A stretch of DNA of 64,000 nt from Ulvibacterium sp. (GTDB lineage: Bacteria > Bacteroidota > Bacteroidia > Flavobacteriales > Flavobacteriaceae), in assembly GCF_028285715.1 (NCBI RefSeq), contig NZ_JANQOO010000035.1:62001-126000 (forward strand). The letters run 5' to 3'. The notes under the pieces are model-generated. The model ran no database searches. It was not told where the DNA came from and saw only the letters and a program-made list of their open reading frames with translations. This document shows, piece by piece, positions 24,986 to 34,316 of this stretch; position 1 is the first letter of the stretch; the number at the start of each line of letters is the position of its first letter. Made by a program: the position numbers and the translations under genes.

Positions 24986-26140
24986 ATGGCAGACAAAAAA
25001 GAATTGAGAATAGGACTGATAGGATATGGTTTTATGGGTAGGACCCATAGCAATGCGTATAAACGTTTGGGCGATTTTTTCCCGGAATTGAAACATAAAC
25101 CTGTGCTAAAGGTTGTATGTGCCCGAAACAAGGAACGGTTGCAAGCCTTTGCTGACCAATGGGGATATGAATCCATAGAAACCGACTGGCGGGCCGTAGT
25201 CGCCCGGGATGACGTAGATGCCATTGATATTTGCACCCCCAACAATATGCACGCGGAGATTGCCATAGCTGCCGCAGAGGCCGGGAAAATAATACTATGT
25301 GAAAAGCCATTGGCCAGAACCGTGGCCGAAGCACAACCTATGGTAGACGCGGTAGAAAAGGCTGGAGTTCCCAATACGGTGTATTATAATTATCGCAGGG
25401 TTCCGGCGGTAACCTTGGCCAAACAATTGATCGATGCTGGAAAACTCGGAAAGATATTTCACTACAGGGCCAATTTTTTGCAGGATTGGACCATTAGCCC
25501 AGAGCTTCCCCAAGGGGGGGAAGGTTTATGGCGGTTGGATAACGATGCTGCCGGATCCGGGGTCACCGGAGATCTTTTGGCGCACTGCATAGATACGGCC
25601 ATGTGGTTGAACGGGGGCATTAAGGATGTTTCCGCAATGACGGAAACTTTTATCAAGGAACGAGTGCATACAAAGACCGGTGAGGTACAAAAGGTTGGCA
25701 TAGACGATGCCTGTATTTTCCATTGCCATTTTGAAAATGGCTCTCTGGGTCTTTTTGAATCCACACGTTATGCCAGGGGTCATAAAGCCCTCTATACCTT
25801 TGAAATCAATGGGGAGCATGCCTCCATTAAATGGAACCTCCATGACCTGACCCGCTTGGAATATTTTGATCACCGAAATGAATCCATAGAGCGAGGGTGG
25901 CGATCCATTCATGTAACCGATGGTGACCAACCCTATATGGATAAATGGTGGGTTCCCGGTCTTTCCATTGGTTATGAGCACAGTTTTGTACACCAAGTGG
26001 CCGATTTCTTCAAAAGTATCGAGGATGGAACGCCCTGTTCCCCAACCTTTAAAGAGGCCCAGGAAACACAAAAGGTCTGCGAGGCGGTATTGAACTCCGC
26101 AAAATCAAAAAGCTGGCAGGAAACAGGTGTCGATTGGTAA
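24986..26140 (+). CDS. Gfo/Idh/MocA family oxidoreductase, cytosolic
   Basis: 384 residues, no signal. The N-terminal Rossmann fold begins [12 protein letters not shown], and the family's E-K-P motif is at E106-K107-P108. The C-terminal alpha/beta substrate domain has [12 protein letters not shown], with the His that usually takes part in catalysis. Members oxidise sugars, sugar phosphates or inositols with NAD(P), some by transient 3-oxidation. It lies between the TIM-barrel gene and the zinc dehydrogenase. Confidence 0.9.
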   Translation: MADKKELRIGLIGYGFMGRTHSNAYKRLGDFFPELKHKPVLKVVCARNKERLQAFADQWGYESIETDWRAVVARDDVDAIDICTPNNMHAEIAIAAAEAGKIILCEKPLARTVAEAQPMVDAVEKAGVPNTVYYNYRRVPAVTLAKQLIDAGKLGKIFHYRANFLQDWTISPELPQGGEGLWRLDNDAAGSGVTGDLLAHCIDTAMWLNGGIKDVSAMTETFIKERVHTKTGEVQKVGIDDACIFHCHFENGSLGLFESTRYARGHKALYTFEINGEHASIKWNLHDLTRLEYFDHRNESIERGWRSIHVTDGDQPYMDKWWVPGLSIGYEHSFVHQVADFFKSIEDGTPCSPTFKEAQETQKVCEAVLNSAKSKSWQETGVDW

Positions 26141-26209
26141 TGGTAAAACGACAATTTCCAAAACCAAATTAACTTCCATTTCAAAAAATTAATAAAGAAT
26201 TTGTTCATA

Positions 26210-27322
26210 ATGACCAATGCAATAAAAGGTTTTTGTCTCCATGGAAAGGAGAGAATATACCCTAACTCCGGGGTTTCCGTTACAAGCAATACTTCTGTAG
26301 TGGATATGGAGCTTCCCGAATTGAAGGAAGGCGAAATTTTGGCCAAGACCCTCTATACCGGAATCTGTGGTTCGGATAATAGTGCAAGCTTGGGAAAGCC
26401 TAATTTTGATTGGGTACAGCGCCCAAGGATAATAGGCCACGAATTTAGTGCCGAAGTATTGGAATTGGGGCCCGGGGAACATGGTGATGTAAAAGTAGGC
26501 GATGTTTTTACCCCCTTGGCCATGTTGGGTTGCCGAGACGAAAATTGTCCGGCCTGTATGGTAGGCAAATGGAATTTGTGTCCCAAGAAACAAATTATCG
26601 GATTTCATAGAAACGGGGGATTTGGTCAGCAGGTGGTACTGGAGTCAGATAGGGTCGTCCATTTAATCGATGGCCTTACGCCGGAACAGGGCGCTTTGGT
26701 AGAACCCCTCTCCATTATTGTAAATGCCCTTAATAATAAGTGCAACATAAAGCCAGGGCAGGATGTGGTTGTCACCGGTTGCGGGATTATAGGCCTTATG
26801 TCCGCAGAATTGGCAAGGGCGGCAGGGGCAAGGGTTGCCGTTACCGGAATAGCCCATGATCGGGATATTCGCTTAAAAAAGGCTAGGGAACGGGGTTTTA
26901 TCACTATTGAAGTCTCTCCAGATAATACTTTGAGTGCCCAGTTGTCCAAGGGTGTTGTAGATGATCAGGGCATTCCCTTTGGAAATTACGGTAAGGTAGA
27001 TTTGCTTATAGAGTGTTCCGGGGTACCTCAGGTATTGACCGAAGCCATAGACGTTGTCCGGCCGGAAGGGGATATCTGCGTCATTGCCACTTACCCCAAG
27101 GAAGTAGAGATTAACGCTACGCACCTTACGCGTACCTCCCTGAATATGCGGGGATCCATGGGGTCTTGCAGGGATGATTATATGATAGCCCAAAAACTCA
27201 TGGTCACCGGTATTTTCCCATCGGAGCATTATACCAATTTTTATGATTTTGAGAATATTACACAGGCTTTTGAGGATTCCATTAGGGCCAACAATGTAAA
27301 GGCCGTGATAAAAATGAACTGA
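26210..27322 (+). CDS. Zinc-dependent MDR-family sugar/alcohol dehydrogenase
   Basis: Medium-chain dehydrogenase of 370 residues. Catalytic-zinc ligands C53 (G-I-C-G-S-D), H77 and E78 (G-H-E-F) are visible, as are the four structural-zinc cysteines C108, C113, C116 and C124. The nucleotide-binding turn reads V-T-G-C-G-I-I-G-L. This is the glucose/sorbitol/threonine dehydrogenase branch, so it probably oxidises a polyol or sugar with NAD(P). The frame begins with a TTG at 26201, but the ATG at 26210 fits the family N-terminus better. It is the third gene of the operon starting at 23872. Confidence 0.88.
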   Translation: MTNAIKGFCLHGKERIYPNSGVSVTSNTSVVDMELPELKEGEILAKTLYTGICGSDNSASLGKPNFDWVQRPRIIGHEFSAEVLELGPGEHGDVKVGDVFTPLAMLGCRDENCPACMVGKWNLCPKKQIIGFHRNGGFGQQVVLESDRVVHLIDGLTPEQGALVEPLSIIVNALNNKCNIKPGQDVVVTGCGIIGLMSAELARAAGARVAVTGIAHDRDIRLKKARERGFITIEVSPDNTLSAQLSKGVVDDQGIPFGNYGKVDLLIECSGVPQVLTEAIDVVRPEGDICVIATYPKEVEINATHLTRTSLNMRGSMGSCRDDYMIAQKLMVTGIFPSEHYTNFYDFENITQAFEDSIRANNVKAVIKMN

Positions 27323-27331
27323 TTTTTCACA

Positions 27332-27514
27332 AAGACCTAAGATATAAGACCTAAGACTTTAAACATGCTATGGATTGTTATATGATTTCATTTTATGCTG
27401 GCCAATGCCTAGTATATCAAACTAAAAATTCAAATTGAGAACCAGTCCATAATATAGCATCTAACGTCCAACATCTAATATCTAAAGTCTAGCATTTAAT
27501 ATCCAGAATTCAAC
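27332..27514. repeat. Degenerate short repeats between operon genes
   Basis: aagacctaaga occurs at 27332-27342 and 27346-27356. Further on (27458-27514) is a run of loosely repeated atctaa / catcta / atatcta units. They lie in the 196-base gap before the epimerase gene. No hairpin or promoter pair was recognised in them. Confidence 0.5.
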
Positions 27515-27518
27515 ATAC

Positions 27519-28535
27519 ATGCATACCATATTTATCACAGGAGGGACGGGTTGTATAGGTTCAGTAACTATTTACAAGTTATTGCAGTCCCCCGAAGTCC
27601 GTAAAATTGTCGTGGCCACGCGATCTAATAATACAGATCCCTTAAAGTTATGGCTGGGTGAGGAGCTGGATTCCCGTTTAGAGTTTATTACCCTTGACGT
27701 TTCGGATTACCAGGCCATAGATGCCGTGATGCAAAGCCTAAAACCTACCCATATTATTCATTTGGGCGCCTACCAAAGTCCGGATTGTTCTAAATATCAT
27801 ATCCGTGGCATGGAAATCAATACCGGTGGCACCATGGCTCTTTTTGATGCAGCGGAGAAGCTTCCAAATTTAAAAAGGTTCGTATTTGCAAGTTCCGGAG
27901 CAGTATATGGAATGCGGTCTATGTATCCACAGGCAACCATTACTGAAGATGTACCCTTGGCGCCTCCGAATCATTATGGAATCTGGAAACTGGCGGGAGA
28001 GCATTTGGCCCGTTTGTTCTTCGATAATACTCAGGTGCCCACAGTTTGCCTACGGATCAATACCACCTATGGGAAAGGAAGGGACAAGGGAAAGACATCA
28101 GCGCCTACCAATGCCATGAAGGCAATAGCCATGGGATCGGTCTCAGGGAAATTGATACCCTTTGAGATGCCCTATCAAGGACGCGAAAATTATCATTTTG
28201 TTGAGGACGTCGGCGCTCACTTTGCGGCTTGTACGCTACAATCGTATTCCGGTTTCGGTGCCTTTAACATAAAGGGGGAAACCATACCCATACCAACATT
28301 TCTGCAGATTGTTGAGGAACAGGCGAGTGCATTGGGTATGGGGAAGTTTGCCAAGCTTTCCATAATCGATGATGCGCCCCCCAATCTTTTTATTTGTGAT
28401 TTGGATCATACCAAAATAGATGGAACATTTAAAGATTTACCACGTACCGCCATAGCCGAAGGGGTACGGAGGTCGCTACAAGAATTCAGGAAAATGGCGG
28501 AAAAGGACATTTTAGATTTTTCGATAAGCACATGA
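27519..28535 (+). CDS. NAD-dependent epimerase/dehydratase (extended SDR)
   Basis: 338 residues, cytosolic. Extended short-chain dehydrogenase with T-G-G-T-G-C-I-G (7-14) for NAD(P) binding, the SSGAVYG segment near 125-131 and the catalytic Y153-x-x-x-K157. These enzymes act on nucleotide sugars or on free sugar acids (uronate dehydrogenase type); no feature decides between them. Its stop overlaps the start of the next Gfo/Idh gene by four bases, so translation is coupled and the two enzymes probably share a pathway. Confidence 0.87.
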   Translation: MHTIFITGGTGCIGSVTIYKLLQSPEVRKIVVATRSNNTDPLKLWLGEELDSRLEFITLDVSDYQAIDAVMQSLKPTHIIHLGAYQSPDCSKYHIRGMEINTGGTMALFDAAEKLPNLKRFVFASSGAVYGMRSMYPQATITEDVPLAPPNHYGIWKLAGEHLARLFFDNTQVPTVCLRINTTYGKGRDKGKTSAPTNAMKAIAMGSVSGKLIPFEMPYQGRENYHFVEDVGAHFAACTLQSYSGFGAFNIKGETIPIPTFLQIVEEQASALGMGKFAKLSIIDDAPPNLFICDLDHTKIDGTFKDLPRTAIAEGVRRSLQEFRKMAEKDILDFSIST

Positions 28536-29503
28536 ATACAATACGAATAGGATTACTAGGTGCTGGTGACGTGGCCAATTTGCATGCCGAGGCCATCAAT
28601 GGTCTGGAGGGCTCAGAGTTGGTTGGACTTTGGAATCGCACCCCTGAAAAAGGTGAGATAAAGGCTGAACAATATGGTTGTAAGACCTATGCCACTGCAG
28701 ATGATTTGCTCAATGACCCTAATATTGATGCGGTATTTATATTGACCAATATGGAAACCCATTGCGACTATACCATTAGGGCGGCTAAAGCGGGAAAACA
28801 TGTTTTGGTGGAAAAGCCGGCAGCTTCTACTATTGAAGAATTGGAACGCATGAAAAAAGCTGTTGCCGAGGCAGGGATAAAATGTATGCCCGTTCATAAC
28901 TATATTTATGAAACGGGGATTCGTCGGGCAAAGGATATGATTGAAAATGGGAAACTGGGGGAGGTGACACAATTTTACATGATGTATAATATTCATCATG
29001 CGGATGAGATTAGGGCCAGGTATCCCGGTGTAATTCGTCAGATTTTGACCCACCATAGCTATACCATGCTCTATTTGGCCGGAAAGCCAAAGACCATATC
29101 TTGTTTAAAGCATACGGTGGATGGTACCTTGGCGCCACAAGAAAATGTTGCTATGGCCAACATTCAAATGCAGAACGGAACCTTAAGTCATTTATGTGCC
29201 AGTTTTGCCAATGATGATCATGCCGGTGACCCATGGACCTGTATTATCAAGGTAATCGGTACCAAGGGCAGTACGCGTTATAGCTATCGGGATTGGGTAA
29301 TCAACGATCGAAATGGGGCCCATTCGCAAACGTATTACTGCTATCCGGAATCCATTAAAAATACGACAACACATTTTATCAATAAAGTTTTACGGGAAGA
29401 TGCGGCACCACTTTCCACTCTAGACGATGCCATTACGTGTCAACGAATAATAGAGGCATGTGAAAAATCGGTAGAAGAGGGGATACATGTAACCTTCAAA
29501 TAA
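28532..29503 (+). CDS. Gfo/Idh/MocA family oxidoreductase, cytosolic
   Basis: 323 residues, a compact member without signal peptide. The Rossmann start is G-L-L-G-A-G-D-V-A-N, the E-K-P motif is E94-K95-P96, and a H-H-S-Y segment lies where the substrate-binding His is expected. It overlaps the epimerase gene by four bases and is 27 bases upstream of the cytochrome fusion gene. Likely works on a sugar or sugar acid with NAD(P); the direction is unknown. Confidence 0.88.
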   Translation: MNTIRIGLLGAGDVANLHAEAINGLEGSELVGLWNRTPEKGEIKAEQYGCKTYATADDLLNDPNIDAVFILTNMETHCDYTIRAAKAGKHVLVEKPAASTIEELERMKKAVAEAGIKCMPVHNYIYETGIRRAKDMIENGKLGEVTQFYMMYNIHHADEIRARYPGVIRQILTHHSYTMLYLAGKPKTISCLKHTVDGTLAPQENVAMANIQMQNGTLSHLCASFANDDHAGDPWTCIIKVIGTKGSTRYSYRDWVINDRNGAHSQTYYCYPESIKNTTTHFINKVLREDAAPLSTLDDAITCQRIIEACEKSVEEGIHVTFK

Positions 29504-29530
29504 AAAGTAATCAACCAAAGTAACATTTAG

Positions 29531-32500
29531 ATGAACAGAAAGATAAATCGGAGCAAAGGAAAAGCACTATTGTTTTGCCTCGCCTTGTTGATAATGGGCT
29601 GTAGTAAAAAGGAAGGCCCTGTATTGGAATTGAAAAAAGACTCCCACATTGTCTTAATAGGAAATAACTTAGGTTCCAGAATGCTAAATTTTGGTCATTT
29701 CGAAACAGAAATGCAGTTGCGATATCCAGATAGCCTTTTATTTATTCGAAATATGTGTGATCCAGGAAATACACCTGGTTTTAGGCCACATTCTTCTAGG
29801 AATTCTCCTTGGGCCTTTCCCGGGGCGGAAAAATTTCAGGATGAGTATGCCCAGAAGTCCGGTAGTATAGGACATTTCCCGTCCGAAGATGAATGGCTTA
29901 CACAGCTGGGGTCGGATATAATCATTGCTTTTTTTGGCTATAGCGAATCGTTTCAAGGCCCGGAAGGCCTGGAAAACTACAAAAATGAGTTAAAAGCTTT
30001 CATTGACCACACGAAGGAACAACAATACAATGGAAAATCTGCACCCCAATTGGCCTTGGTATCTCCTATTGCCTTTGAAGATCTGTCCTCTCAAATGGAT
30101 TTACCCAATGGTCAAAGGGAAAATCAAAATCTGGCGCTTTATACCCAAGCCATGGAAGAGGTGGCCACAAAGGACAGTGTTCTTTTTGTAAATGCATTTG
30201 AATCAAGTAAGAAGTGGTTCAAGGATGCGCAAGAGAACCTTACAAAAGATGGTTTCCAGCTAAATGATCTAGGCTACCAAAAATTCGCCAAGTTTCTGGT
30301 AGATCAAGTATTTGGGAAGCAAAAAAACAAAGCTGGGGATAATCGCGACTTGGTACACGATGCAGTGATGGAGAAAAATTGGTTTTGGCATAACGATTTT
30401 AAAATTCCCAACGGGGTACATGCCTATGGAAGACGTTACGATCCCTTTGGGCCGGCCAACTATCCCTTTGAAATAGAAAAGATTCGCCAAATGACAGCGA
30501 TTCGCGATAGTGCCATATGGGAAGCTACCAAAGGCAAAATAGTTGACTTGGCCGTTGCTGATGCCAAAACCAGATCGTTGCCACCGGTAAAAACGAACTA
30601 TGATCCCGGTCAGGGTGATGTGGAAGCCGGATATTTATATGGGCAGGACGCGTTGGATAAGTTTGAAATCGCGGATGGCTATAAAATAGAGTTGTTCGCC
30701 TCGGAACAGGAATTCTCCGATTTGGCCAATCCCGTTCAGTTATCCTTTGACAATAAAGGAAGGCTTTGGGTCGGGGTTATGCCGTCGTATCCGCACTACA
30801 AGCCTGGGGACAGTAAACCTAATGATAAACTCATTATTTTAGAGGATACCGATAAGGACGGTAAAGCTGACAAGCAGACTACCTTTGCGGACGGTCTACA
30901 TTTGACCATAGGATTTGAATTTGCTCCGGAAGGCGTGTATGTCTCCCAGGGAACCAACCTTGTTTTATTGAAGGACACCGATGGGGACGATGAGGCGGAT
31001 GTTACGGAAGTTATCCTAAGTGGTTTTGACGACCACGATACACATCACACGGCCGGGGCCTTTACAGCAGACCCCTCAGGGGCCATTTATATGGGAGAAG
31101 GTGTGTTTTTGCATACCAATGTGGAAACCGCCTATGGTCCTGTTAGGGGCACGAATGGAGGCTTTTATCGGTACAGTCCACAACGAAATCATCTGGAGCG
31201 AACGGCACAATTGCCAATTCCCAACCCTTGGGGTATTGCCTTTGATGAATGGGGACAGAACTTTTTTGCGCATACTTCGGGCCCCGATATGACCTGGATG
31301 ATGCCAGGTAGCATTAAACCGCGATACGGAAGGGCTTCCCCTTTACCTAAAAATTTGATACAGGAAGAACATCGGGTACGGCCCACCTCCGGTCTGGAAT
31401 TTATTTCCAGCCGCCATTTCCCCGATGAGGTTCAGGGAGATATCATCATTAACAATACCATAGGTTTCTTGGGGACCAAGCAACATACCATGGTCGACGA
31501 CCCGAATAGTTCAGGATACAATAGTCGGCACAGGTTGGATTTGATAAGCTCCACGGACACCAATTTCCGTCCTGTAGATATGGAGTTTGCCCCGGATGGT
31601 TCGTTGTACTTGGTAGACTGGCATAATGTTCTGGTAGGGCATATGCAACACAATGCCCGCGATCCCTTGCGCGACCATGTTCATGGTAGGATTTACCGAA
31701 TTACCTATCCATCCCGACCTCTGGTAAAGCCCGCAAAAATAGTGGATGCCACTATTGATGAACTTTTGGAAAATCTAAAACTACCGGAATATCGCACGAG
31801 GTATCGCACCAAGAGGGAACTTAGGGCCAGAGACAAGGCTCAGGTATTGGCAAAATTGGAGGATTGGGTCAAAGGTTTGGATAAAAACGACCCAAAATAC
31901 GAGCACCACGCATTGGAGGCTTTATGGGTAACTTGGGGGCTCAATGCCGTTGACGATGAATTGCTACAGCAAATGTTGAATGCCAACGATTTTCGGGCTA
32001 GGGCCGCAGCGGTAAAAGTATTGCGTTACGTGGGTCATCAAATCGATAATCAAGACGAACTGCTATTGAAGGCTGTTCAAGATGATAATCCTCGCGTCCG
32101 TTTGGAAGCTCTTGTAGCGGCATCCTGGTTGGACAAGGAAATTGGAAATCCAATTCTACAATCCGCTGGTAACATGCCTTTGGACGATTGGATGGAATTG
32201 CCTTATGAGGCTGCGGTTGCCCATTTAAACGGTTATAATTTAGGAGAAGGTGGACGGTATTCGGAAAAATTTGGTGATGGCAGTTTAAAGACCAGCCTTG
32301 AGGGTGAGGAAAAGGAACTCTACATTTTGGGGCAGGGAATTTATGAACGGGAAGGTTTTTGTGTTACCTGCCACCAGCCGGACGGTAATGGCCTTACCGC
32401 CTCCCAATTTCCGCCCTTGGCTGGCGTACCCTGGGTTACCGGAAACGAGGACCGGCTTATAAAACTTACCTTAAAGGGAATTATGGGCCCAATAGAGGTA

Positions 32501-32719
32501 AAGGGCAAGACCTATCCAGGACAAGTCCCTATGACTCCTTTTGGGGGAATGCTGGATGATAAGGAAATCGCCGCTGTGCTGACCTACGTCAGAAACAGTT
32601 TTGGCAATAAAGCTTCGGCCATCTCCCCAAATAAGGTGAAAGAAGTGCGGGAAAGCATCAAGGACAAAGAAGGATTTTACTTGGCGGAAGAACTTCTAAA
32701 GGAACATCCCATGGAATAG
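29531..32719 (+). CDS. SGNH-propeller-HEAT-cytochrome c fusion lipoprotein
   Basis: 1062 residues, lipobox I-M-G-C (C24). Domain order: SGNH/GDSL-hydrolase-like (about 38-265), beta-propeller haem-protein type (about 350-735) with D-T-D-K-D-G-K-A-D calcium-like loops, HEAT-like repeats (about 745-900), then mono-haem cytochrome c with C-V-T-C-H (944-948) and likely axial Met in V-P-M-T-P. The SGNH domain lacks the usual catalytic residues: G-D-S reads G-N-N (44-46) and the final D-x-x-H reads D240-x-x-Q243, so it may only bind carbohydrate. The protein is expected outside the cytoplasm, taking electrons from a sugar substrate. It ends three bases from the convergent rhamnose mutarotase gene. 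Confidence 0.87.
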   Translation: MNRKINRSKGKALLFCLALLIMGCSKKEGPVLELKKDSHIVLIGNNLGSRMLNFGHFETEMQLRYPDSLLFIRNMCDPGNTPGFRPHSSRNSPWAFPGAEKFQDEYAQKSGSIGHFPSEDEWLTQLGSDIIIAFFGYSESFQGPEGLENYKNELKAFIDHTKEQQYNGKSAPQLALVSPIAFEDLSSQMDLPNGQRENQNLALYTQAMEEVATKDSVLFVNAFESSKKWFKDAQENLTKDGFQLNDLGYQKFAKFLVDQVFGKQKNKAGDNRDLVHDAVMEKNWFWHNDFKIPNGVHAYGRRYDPFGPANYPFEIEKIRQMTAIRDSAIWEATKGKIVDLAVADAKTRSLPPVKTNYDPGQGDVEAGYLYGQDALDKFEIADGYKIELFASEQEFSDLANPVQLSFDNKGRLWVGVMPSYPHYKPGDSKPNDKLIILEDTDKDGKADKQTTFADGLHLTIGFEFAPEGVYVSQGTNLVLLKDTDGDDEADVTEVILSGFDDHDTHHTAGAFTADPSGAIYMGEGVFLHTNVETAYGPVRGTNGGFYRYSPQRNHLERTAQLPIPNPWGIAFDEWGQNFFAHTSGPDMTWMMPGSIKPRYGRASPLPKNLIQEEHRVRPTSGLEFISSRHFPDEVQGDIIINNTIGFLGTKQHTMVDDPNSSGYNSRHRLDLISSTDTNFRPVDMEFAPDGSLYLVDWHNVLVGHMQHNARDPLRDHVHGRIYRITYPSRPLVKPAKIVDATIDELLENLKLPEYRTRYRTKRELRARDKAQVLAKLEDWVKGLDKNDPKYEHHALEALWVTWGLNAVDDELLQQMLNANDFRARAAAVKVLRYVGHQIDNQDELLLKAVQDDNPRVRLEALVAASWLDKEIGNPILQSAGNMPLDDWMELPYEAAVAHLNGYNLGEGGRYSEKFGDGSLKTSLEGEEKELYILGQGIYEREGFCVTCHQPDGNGLTASQFPPLAGVPWVTGNEDRLIKLTLKGIMGPIEVKGKTYPGQVPMTPFGGMLDDKEIAAVLTYVRNSFGNKASAISPNKVKEVRESIKDKEGFYLAEELLKEHPME

Positions 32720-32722
32720 GAT

Positions 32723-33061
32723 TCAGGAAGCCTTAAAGTCGAATATCTTATCCATGGGCAACCATTTCTCGCCTGGTTTGGCCATAGGTAAGGCCTGTTG
32801 GTATTCCCACATGAGTACTTCCCATTCCTGAACTTTTACATTATCGGCATCCATTTGGGCCTTTCTATCAAAAGAGAAGGAATCCTCTACCTCAATGATC
32901 ATAAACAGTCGATTCCCGACCCGATAGATTTCCATATGTGAAATACCGGAATCTTGGAGGCTGTCCAATACCTCTGGCCAAACCTCCCTATGGTATTCCT
33001 CATATTTTGCGATTAAGGTCTCATCGTTCTTTAGGTCTAATGCCAAGCAATGTCTTTTCAT
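32723..33061 (-). CDS. L-rhamnose mutarotase family protein
   Basis: 112 residues, the size of the RhaM (DUF718) family, which interconverts alpha and beta anomers of L-rhamnose and related 6-deoxy sugars. The catalytic-region motif E-Y-H-R-E-V-W-P-E is present with His at 24, and the W-E-x-L-M-W-E-Y-Q end is typical. It is the last gene of the long minus-strand set. It suggests that a 6-deoxyhexose such as rhamnose or fucose is one substrate of the locus, though some relatives act on other sugars. Confidence 0.85.
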   Translation of the reverse strand: MKRHCLALDLKNDETLIAKYEEYHREVWPEVLDSLQDSGISHMEIYRVGNRLFMIIEVEDSFSFDRKAQMDADNVKVQEWEVLMWEYQQALPMAKPGEKWLPMDKIFDFKAS

Positions 33062-33119
33062 GGGTTGTTACATTTAATATGTTGTATCTTAAATTGACAG
33101 TGGTTTAATTATCCGCTCC

Positions 33120-34208
33120 CTATTTTAGTTTTAAAAAGTTTACTGCATTTTGATAATATACCTTTTTAAGGATATCGATAGGCAAGCCCAGGCCACGGGT
33201 TTTTTGTCCCCGTATCTCCAAGGAATCCGTACCACTTAGGTAATTCCATAACAGTCTATAATTGGTATCAAGCAATCTTTGTTCTTCCTTAAGTTGGGCA
33301 TTTTCAATGGAACTTTGCGGTATACTATTTCCATAATCGGTACCAAAAAATACCCTATCCTGATATTTTGTGAGAAAGGCCTTTACCTCATCGCTATCCT
33401 GACTCGCCAAATCTCCAAACCTAGCGGCTGTCTCTACGTACATATTTGGAAATTTGTCCAGCCGTTCCGCCACCATATCCACATTGTGGGACATACTGCC
33501 CATATGGGCGCCTAAAATTTTTAGATTAGGATTTTTTTGAATCCAATTGTCCCTCGCAGAAATAATAGTCTCGTAAGACGGTATCTCGGGAAAGTTGTAA
33601 GCGTGGTACTGCGGGTGTCCCATATAATATCCATAATGTGGACTTTTGGGATCCAATTTCCGCCAAGCCTGTAAAGGTTCTGCAATATGGGCCAGTACCG
33701 GGATTTGTTTGGATTTCAAAAAGTCCCATATGGGCTGTAAACGGGGATCGTCAATTTGAATATATTTCCCAGAGGCATCTTTGGTTACCATACCAAAATT
33801 CTTCCATACCTTCACCATTCTGGCCCCAGAATCGATTTCCTGGCTTAGTTGTTCGATAGTTTTTTTGGCATAATCCGGTTCATCTATACCCACCCCGATA
33901 ATCGCGGAACATAAACTAAACATTTTGGGATAAGTTTGAGCATGGGTCAAGTAATTATCCCAACTTCTAACGATACCATTAGGGTCTTCTCGGTAAACAT
34001 CCACCAGAACACCTTGCATATTCCATTTTTTAAAGAGTGCGGGCAGGTATTCCCTGGAATATTTAAAATGTACATGGATGTCTATTTTTTTTAACGTTCC
34101 TTCATCCATGGCGATTGGCGTTTCGCTATGGGAAGATTGACTTTCCGCTTTTGGCTTGCAGCCAAAAAAAACACTTATCACAAACAAGACAAATATGGTG
34201 TTTTTCAT
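33120..34208 (-). CDS. Amidohydrolase-family lipoprotein
   Basis: 362 residues with lipobox F-F-G-C (C17), so exported. The amidohydrolase_2 fold is shown by D-I-H-V-H (H45 and H47), V-L-A-H-I-A-E near the middle, G-A-H-M-G-S and F-G-T-D-Y-G-N. Cytosolic members in sugar pathways open lactones (for example L-fucono- or L-rhamnono-lactone); here the signal peptide places it outside the inner membrane, so a periplasmic lactonase or unrelated hydrolase is possible. It lies 58 bases upstream of the mutarotase and 108 bases downstream of the symporter. Confidence 0.82.
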   Translation of the reverse strand: MKNTIFVLFVISVFFGCKPKAESQSSHSETPIAMDEGTLKKIDIHVHFKYSREYLPALFKKWNMQGVLVDVYREDPNGIVRSWDNYLTHAQTYPKMFSLCSAIIGVGIDEPDYAKKTIEQLSQEIDSGARMVKVWKNFGMVTKDASGKYIQIDDPRLQPIWDFLKSKQIPVLAHIAEPLQAWRKLDPKSPHYGYYMGHPQYHAYNFPEIPSYETIISARDNWIQKNPNLKILGAHMGSMSHNVDMVAERLDKFPNMYVETAARFGDLASQDSDEVKAFLTKYQDRVFFGTDYGNSIPQSSIENAQLKEEQRLLDTNYRLLWNYLSGTDSLEIRGQKTRGLGLPIDILKKVYYQNAVNFLKLK

Positions 34209-34316
34209 AATCGCCGTTTTAAGCTGTACCGAGCAACTGATACTTTATTCTTATTGCTACAAGAACTCTGTCCTATAAATGTAATTATTTTTTTGCCGAT
34301 ACCTTTGCTAGGCCAT

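Noticed and set aside
33120-34208. Cytosolic L-fuconolactone/rhamnonolactone hydrolase
   Set aside because: The clear lipoprotein signal places the protein outside the cytosol, so the classic oxidative deoxysugar pathway cannot be assigned with confidence.
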